A stretch of DNA of 36,081 nt from Ruminococcaceae bacterium UBA3751 (GTDB lineage Bacteria > Bacillota > Clostridia > Oscillospirales > Acutalibacteraceae): contig DFGL01000083.1 of NCBI GenBank assembly GCA_002371215.1, forward strand, positions 1 to 36,081, read 5' to 3'. Position 1 is the stretch's first letter. Every line of letters begins with the position of its first letter. The position numbers and the translations under genes are program-made. Below the pieces are notes generated by a model. The model saw only the letters and a list, made by a program, of their open reading frames with translations. It was not told the DNA's origin and did no database searches. Positions 15,116 through 24,100 of the stretch are shown in pieces.

Positions 15116-18100
15116 ATGAAAAATGGATTATTTAAAAGATTAATAAGCGTCTTACTATCGCTTTTAATGATAATAACGGCAGTTCCGTTCACGCCAATCA
15201 CAGCTGCTGCAGCGGATGAGGACGTGGATGAAGCGTTGGAGGAATACGAATACTTCATCAGTGTAAAAACCACCAACGACGCTGACGGCTGGAACTGGGC
15301 AAACGTTAAGCTTTATACCTTTGATGATGATACATACACAACCTCATCAGAAGTAAAAAAGTTTAATATCACGGATGATATAGACGACAGCGGCGAGGAA
15401 TTCAGAGGCGTTTACAGAAGCACAAAATTTCTTGACAAGGTTGTTGTTAATATTGACTTCGGCGGCGGTTTCACATGGCGTGACTGGTCGGGAGAACTCA
15501 CCGTTAAAATTAACGGCACAAATGTTATTTCTACAAGTATGTCATGTGGTTCAACTCCTTTCAGCAGCTCTAACAGGGCTTTCAGCAACCGCGTTACCGC
15601 GGATAAGTATCCTAAGGTTGATGAGGATAATTCCCATATATTCGTTCAGAGCGCAGACAGCAACGAGCTCAGCTCTGATTTAACCTTCCGTCAGGGCTCA
15701 AGCGAGGAAAAGGGCAAAACGCAGGGCCGTTTATACGCTCAGCTTGTTGACCAGTATGACGTTGTATGGAAAACCCTTGATCAAATTGAAATAAAGAGCA
15801 ATACTCATCCTGATTACGATATTTTTGAGTTTTCCGAGGTCAGCGATAACAAGGCTGTATTTAACGTAACGAGCACCTTTGACGGCACTTTGAATGATAA
15901 GTATCACTCAAACGACCATTTAAGCAAGGTAACACTCAGTTATCCGTTCCACGACCCGGCTAAAACTTATATTAACGATTCCGATGCCGAGGTTAAGACT
16001 ATACCTCTTGATATTAATTTCAAATTCCTGCACGACGTAACGATTAATCTTAACAAGCAGCTTTTTGCTCAGTACAGAGAATATGAAGGTACAAAAATAC
16101 CTATTGACTTAGGTATTCCTGCAGGATACAGAATTAAAAGCTTTGTTAAAACGGGAGCAGGCGAGGTAGTCAATAATAACGATAACACCGCCGTTCTTAC
16201 CGTTGGTAACGGTGACGTTACCGTAACGGGCAATATGGTTGCCAACACCTACTATATTGATTACAACAAGAATGCTGAGGACGCAACGGGCGAAATGACG
16301 CCAACCTTAGCAACGTATGATAAAGCCTCAGTTGCTATCAAAAGCAGCACCTTTAAGAGAGAGGGCTATTCCTTCCTTGGCTGGAATACAAAGTCTGACG
16401 GAAGCGGAACGGCGTTTACAGCCGGAGTAGCGGCAGTTAAGCCGAATCTTACAACGGAAAACGGCGCACACGTAACGCTTTATGCGCAGTGGGGCAAGAA
16501 CGTACTTACCGTTGTGCTTAATTATCCTGCTGAAACGGCAGTTATGCCAAAAACCGTTAACGTTAACCGTTTGCTTTCAATTACTCCCGAGGAGTTTATT
16601 GACGTTAATTCAGCAAGCGCTCACTATCGCTATACGGGCTCAGACAAAAGCCTTGAAAGGATTACCGAGGATATGTCGGTTAATCTTTACTATGAGCATG
16701 AAGAGCATCATTTTGGCGAGCCGTTTATTTCGGTTGACCCGACCTGTACTACCGACGGCGTTGAAACGCGGGTCTGCGAGGATTGCGGATACGAAAAGAA
16801 TACGCTCGTCCCTGCTTACCATCAGGATTTAAGAACTGAGGCAGGCTACGCAGCAACCTGTACGGAGGACGGCGCTGAAACAGTAACAAAATGCTATGCC
16901 TGCGGCGAGGTTGTTGAAAACGGAGAAACCATTCACGCCTACGGCCATAATTATAATTACAAGAGAGCAAGCTGGAGCTTTTCAACAATCAGCGGAGAAT
17001 TAAAGGGCTGGGCAACGGTTACCTGTAAAAACGATAAAACCCATACTCTTACAGTTGAGGCGGACGTTGTAAAGTCAGAAAAAACCTATGATTTTACCGC
17101 TTATTTTGACGACGGCAATACGGCAACCGCCTCTTTAAGAATAGGCAAGGATATTTTTGAAGTAAAAGTCAATTCAACGGACGGCGGAACAGTTACCGCT
17201 ACGCCCTCTGTGGCTTTCAAAAATGACGTTGTACATCTCAAGGCAGAGCGTGAAACTCACTATTATCTTACAGGCTTAACGGCTAAAAGCGGCACTAATG
17301 ATGTTGAGATTGAGGACTTCAGCTTCGTTATGCCCAAGGGCAACGTTGAGGTTACGGCTGAATTCAGCAACGTTTTGCCTAATCAGTGCGGCGATAACGC
17401 TTTTTGGTATTATGACGAAGAGACTTCAACGCTGACAATTGCGGGCACAGGTCCAATGTATGATTATGACGAAGTCGCTGCACCGTGGTTTGCATATGGA
17501 AGTGAAATCCATAATTTACGCAAATTAAATATTGAGGACGGCATTACCTATATCGGCAAATGCGCCTTCTCACGTCTCGGACGCATTGTTTATGACGTTT
17601 ATATAGCAGATTCCGTTACCGAGATAGGTGAACGCGCATTCTATTATAGTGACGCAGTCGGACATCTCAGGCTGTCCAATAAACTTGAAAAAATAGGTGA
17701 TTATGCCTTTGCAGGTTGCGACCAGTTAGGTCAGCAGTTTGTACTCCCTGAAACCGTAACGTCTCTCGGACGGGGCGTATTTCAAAGCGACACTTCAGTT
17801 TATACCGTCTATTGCCATGCAGACCCCGAAAATCTCAGTTGGACAGACGCATCCTATGATTTCAAACAGAACAAGGCAACCCATATTGTTGTTTACAACG
17901 AATATCTTTCCGATTATCAGGAAAAATTCGGCAATACTGTCAGAGGAACGTTTATAGGCGGCTTAGAAAATTATTACCACAATATTATAATCGGCGAATC
18001 TGAGCACGGCAGCGTTTCTGCGGATTTTGAAAAGGCACCTTCTTATGAAAAGATAAGGTTAAGCGCTGTGCCTGATGAGGGCTACGGCTTTTCGGAATAC

Positions 18101-21100
18101 GTTGTAACGGATGCAGACGGAAAATCTGTAAACGTTTCAAATAACGAGTTCTCTATGCCAAACAAGAACGTAACCGTTATAGGTATGTTCAAACCGCTTT
18201 ACAAGGTTAATATTGAAACGCCTGACGGCAACGGCACTGCCGAAGCTTCAAAAACCGAAGCTATTGAGGGAACAGCTGTTAAAATTACACCCTCTCCCGA
18301 TCTCGGTTACCGCTTTGATACTATTACCGTTACCGATAAGAACGGCAATGAAATAGATTTAAACGAAAACTCCTTCACTATGCCTGAATCAGACGTAACC
18401 GCCAGCGTTACCTTTGCTGAATATACCCACAAGGTTAATTGCACGGTTGACGGACCGGGTAAAGTAACGGGCAATCTTTACGCCGACGAGGGAGATACGG
18501 TAAAGCTTGCCGCAACCCCGGACGAGGGCGCAGAGCTTAAAAGCATTTATTTGATAGATGAATACGGCAACAGCATTGAGCTTGATGGCAACAATTCCTT
18601 TATAATGCCCGATTGCGACGTTAATTTATTTGCTGCCTTTGAGGCAAAGCAATATACAATCACTTATGAGGCAACAAACGGCACGGTTACGGGTAAAGAA
18701 ACCGCAGCCTACGGCGATGAGGTTAAGATTACTGCCGTTCCCGACGAGGGCTATGTTTTAAAGGACGTTTATGTAAAAGACTGGAACGATATCAGCTTTG
18801 ACAAGAGCAGCAATACCTTTATTATGCCTGCCAAGGATATTACCGTAAAAGCAGATTTCGAGTTAAAGCCTTTTAATATCACTTTCCGCGATATGACAAA
18901 CGGCACGGCTACCTGCTCCGACCTTACTCCCGAGCCGGGTACAACCGTTACCGTAACGCCAATTCCTGATAAGGGCTATGGTTTAAACTATCTTTACTAC
19001 CATCGTGTTTCGCCTGAAGGCTTGAAATACTATAATCGGATTTACGATAATAAGTTCGTTATGCCTTACGGTGACGTTATTATCGGGGGAGAGTTCAGCA
19101 AGCTCAGCTATCCTATTATTGATAAATCCAAAAACGGTTCTGTTGAGGCAAATCTCAGCGCAGAATATAACAGCGAAGTCAGATGCAAGCTTGTGCCTGA
19201 TGACGGCTACCGTTTTGATTCCGTAAGCATCAAGGATATTTATGGAAACGATATACAGTTTACACTTCACAACTGGTCAGGAGTACGTTATTGTGATTTC
19301 GTAATGCCTGCAGGTACTGCTGTTGTTTTTGCAGTATTTGTTAAGGATGAAACCGAATACAATATTACATACAGCAACTGTGAAAACGGCTCAGTCAGCG
19401 GACCTGAAAAGAGCTTACCCGGCAAAACCGTACTGATTAATAATACAGCTGACGAAGGCTATATTTTAAAATCCTTCAACGTAAAAGCGAATAACAGCGA
19501 CGTTGAATTTAATGAGGATTTATCCTTCACTATGCCTTCTGCAAACGTAACCGTTACGGCTGAATATGCTTCAAACGATAAGTGCGGCGAAAACGCATAC
19601 TGGAAGTACGACGTATTCACAAAAACGCTTACTGTTTACGGCTCGGGCGCTATGTATGACTATGACGGCTCGAATATGCCCTGGTACGGAATGGACATTA
19701 ACCGCGTTGTTGTGGAAACGGGTATCAGCTACGTTGGCGCCTACGCTTTTTATCAATCAGACGCTGAAACGGTATATATGCCGGACAGTGTTGAGAAAAT
19801 CGGCTCTTACGCCTTTTACGGCAGCCATTCTCTCAAAGCGGTTCGTATGTCTGAAAGACTGACGGAAATCGACACATATGCCTTTGCTTACTGTGACGCG
19901 CTTGAACAACTCGATTTTCCGTCGCTGCTTGTCTATGTTCGTGACAGCGCCTTTACCGGCACAACCGCTATGGATAAAATCTGGTGCGATATGACGGCGT
20001 ATGACCAGCTTCAATGGGGTTCAGAGCCGTATAAGCTTGATGAATTCAAGCCAAATATGGGCACGACAATTTTGGTTGCAGGCGCGTTGCGTAATGATGC
20101 ACAGTGGCAATATAACAAAGTCATCAACGCAGGCTTTTATTACACAACTGTTGAAGCTAACACGGAAAAGCACGGTGTTACTGTTACAACAGATGCTTTC
20201 GGTACTGTAAAGTCTGATTTTGATAGTGCTCCTGCGGGCAGACTTGTATATTTAACAATAACGCCTCTTGACACTTATGAGCTTCAGTCGTTAACCGTAA
20301 CGGACGCAAACGGCGATGAAATAGAGGTAACAAACAACACCTTCATAATGCCCGGCACGGCAGTTACTGTCAACGCGACTTTTGCAAGAAAAGTATATGA
20401 CGTTGTAACCCGCCCCACTTCAAACGGAACGGTAAGCTGTGCAGAAAGCGCTGTATGGGGAACGTCAGTTCCGATTACCGTAACGTCTGACGAAGGCTAC
20501 TCGCTTAAATCACTGTCCGTAACTGATGTTAACGGAAACGATATTGCGGTAAAGAACAACACGTTTACAATGCCTGCGGCAAGCGTTACCGTTTCTGCGG
20601 AATTTGAAAAGCAGAGCTACGGCATTACGTACAGACCTGTCGTAAACGGCAGCATTTCAGGACCCGAAACGGCTGAACGCGGCGATTCGATTGCGATTAA
20701 CGTAATTTCCGAAAGCAACTATAAACTTGCTTCATTAACCGTTCAGACAATTAGCGGTGAAAGCGTAAGCGTTGACGGTACAGGCTTTATTATGCCTGCT
20801 GAGCCCGTTATTGTCAGGGCAACCTTTGAAAAAATAGATTACGATATTGTTTATAAGGTTTCGGGCAACGGAAAGGTAACAGGCGCAAAAACTGCAAATT
20901 ACGGCGATGAAGTTGCTCTTAGTGTTATACCTCAGACAGGTGCGACGCTTGAAAGCCTCTCAGTAACAGACGCAAACGGCGATGAGATTGAATTAAACGG
21001 CAACAGCTTCACGATGCCTACAGGTAATGCTACGGTTTATGCTAAGTTTAATAGCACTGAGTACGGCATTACCTACGGCGAAACGGAGCACGGTTCAATT

Positions 21101-24100
21101 ACGGGCTATACTACTGCAAACTATGGCTCAACCGTAACGGTTAATGCAACGCCTGAAACGGGCTATCAGCTTGATACGCTTACTGTTATTGACAGTGAAG
21201 AAAACGAAGCAGATGTAAAAGGTAATTCCTTCGCAATGCCTGCTTCCGACGTCAGCGTAACAGCAACCTTCAAAAAGATTTCTTCAAAAGTTGTATATAT
21301 TAAAACCGCAAACGGTGCAGTTTCAGGTCCTGAAACTGCAGAATACGGGGATACTGTTTCAGTTTCTCCTATCGCTGCGGTGGGCAGTGAGCTTACTGCA
21401 TTATCAGTTAAAACGCTCAGTGGCGGGGATATTGAACTTACAGGCAACAGCTTTGCAATGCCGGATGAAACTGTTGTTGTTAAAGCTCAGTTTGATAAAG
21501 TTGATTATTCTGTAACGTACAGTAATTCCGAAGGCGGTACCGTAACGGGCGCTGCAACGGCAAATTATAATGACAGCGTTGAGCTTACCGTAACTACTGA
21601 TACCGGCTATCAGCTTGATACGCTTACCGTTACTGACGCTGAGGATAACGAGCTTACCGTTGAGAACAACATCTTCACGATGCCTGATTCCTCTGTTAAA
21701 GTTAATGCAGTCTTTAAAAAGATTGATTATTCTATAACTTATCCTGAAACGGAAAAAGGAACAGTAACAGGCGTTGAAACGGCTAATTACGGCGATGAGG
21801 TTACTCTTGACGTAACGCCTGATACAGGCTGTGAATTAGTAAGCCTTTCGGTTAAGGACAGCAATGACAGTGAAATTACGGTAACTGACGGTAAATTCAT
21901 AATGCCGGCAAGCAACGTAACCGTAAGCGCAAACTTCCTTAATACCCGTTATACAGTTACTTATCTTCCTGCCGAGCACGGCTCGGTTTCAGGGCAGGAA
22001 ACTGTTTCACACGGCGACGAGGTTGCTCTCAGCATTACGCCTGAAATCGGATACAGGCTTGACACGCTTACCGTAACAGACAGCAATGAAAATGAGATTG
22101 CTGTAAGCGATAATAAGTTTATTATGCCTGAAAGCAACGTAACTGTTGAAGCAAGCTTCGTTAAAACAGACCATGCTATTACTTATTCCGAAAGCGAATA
22201 CGGAACCGTAACGGGCGTAGCTTCTGCAAAGTACGGGGACGAAATTGAGCTTACAATTACTCCGAATAAGGATTACACGGTTGAAACAATTACCGTAACG
22301 GATAACGAGGGTAACAGCATTGAAGTGAGCAATAACACCTTTATTATGCCCGATTCTCCCGTAACCGTTAGTGCAAGCTTTGCAAGATGCTATGCTTATG
22401 CAGTTTTAGACGGCAATACAAAAACGCTTACCTTTAAATATGGAACGCATGTTCCTGCCGGAGACTATACCGAATGGGAAATTCCGTCAGGCGATACTGT
22501 ACCGTGGATTAATTATAATTCTAAATATATTACTACTGTTGTGTTTGATTCGAGCTTTGCCGAGGCAAGACCTAAGACAACAGCAAACTGGTTTAAAGAC
22601 TTTGATGCCCTGACGGATATTCAGGGAATTGAATATCTTAACACCTCTGAAGTAACAAGCATGAGCGGTATGTTCTACTATTGCTATAAGCTTACTTCGC
22701 TTGATTTAAGCACATTTGATACTTCAAAGGTTACCAATATGAGCAATATGTTCTATGGCTGCCATGGCATTACCTCGTTGGATTTGAGCAATTTTGATAC
22801 CTCAAACGTAACGAATATGAGCAATATGTTCTATTACTGCGATGCCCTGACAACTCTTGATTTAAGCTTCTTTGACACGTCAAAATCACCGAGCACAAGA
22901 ACTATGTTCGCTGATTGCGATAAGCTTGAAACAATCTATGTTGAAGGCTTCGATACTCAGTGGCAGTCGTCCGATGATTACGATATGTTCAGAAACTGCA
23001 AATCCATCGTCGGCGGAACGGGAAGAACTTATGCTAATTACGCTATGGGCGTTAGTATGGCTAAGGCTGATAACGGCTACTTTACCGCAAAAACTCACAC
23101 CGTAACGGTTGGGGAAGTAACGGGCGGAACGGTTGAAGCGGATAAGGCTCAGGCTGCTATGAATGAAACCGTTACTCTTACCGCAACTCCCGACGTTGAG
23201 GAGATGATTCCCGATTACACCGTTACGGACGCTAACGGCAATGTAATTGAGGTTACCGACGGTCAGTTTATTATGCCGGCTTCAGACGTAACAGTAACAG
23301 CAAGCTTCCATTATATAACCTTTACGGTTCAGTGGATTGTCGGCGGCAGCGTTGTTGAAACCGATGAAGAAATCAAAAACAGAACGCCTGAATTCAACGG
23401 CGAGGTTGCGCAGGAGTATTCAGACGGTGTTAAGACTTACGCCTTTTGCGGCTGGAACGACGGCACAAACACTTATGCTGCCGATGAGCTTCCTTCAGTA
23501 ACGGCTGACGTAACTTATACAGCGGTTTACATTGAAACCGAGCATGATTTCAGCGAGCCTGTATGGACTTGGGCTGATGACCGCAGCACGGCAACGGCAA
23601 CATTTACCTGCACAAATGATTACTGTGATGTTGTTGAAACAGTAAATGCAGATATAACGTTCAACGGCACGGATAAATATACCGCAACCGTTATATTTGA
23701 AGGGAAAGAATATACAAATACAGTCGGCATATTACGTACTGCTAATATTACTTTCTGGAACATTACCAGTTTGGCAATTAAGGCAGATACCGGCGAAACG
23801 GTTGAATTTGAACCTGCAAATTATGATTATTGGAAAGACCGCACGGATTTTGCAAAATCTGAAATTAAATTCACAAGCGGCAGCAACATTGATATTAATT
23901 ATAACAGTGAAACAAATAAGTTCTGGTTCGTAATGCCGGCTGAAAACATCAGCTTTAACATTTATTACAGGGAATACCGTAACGTTCCGTCAGGCAGACT
24001 TGAACACGCAACGGCAACTGCTGATCAAGACATCGTTGTTGATGGCGAGCTTGTTACCTACACAACCGTTGTGGATGACGGCTGGAAGATTAGATGGTTC

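Noticed and set aside
17980..22385. Repeat arrays as a possible CRISPR or other DNA-level repeat array
   Set aside because: The period is about 220 bases, the repetition is at protein level with much silent variation, and the frame is open throughout.
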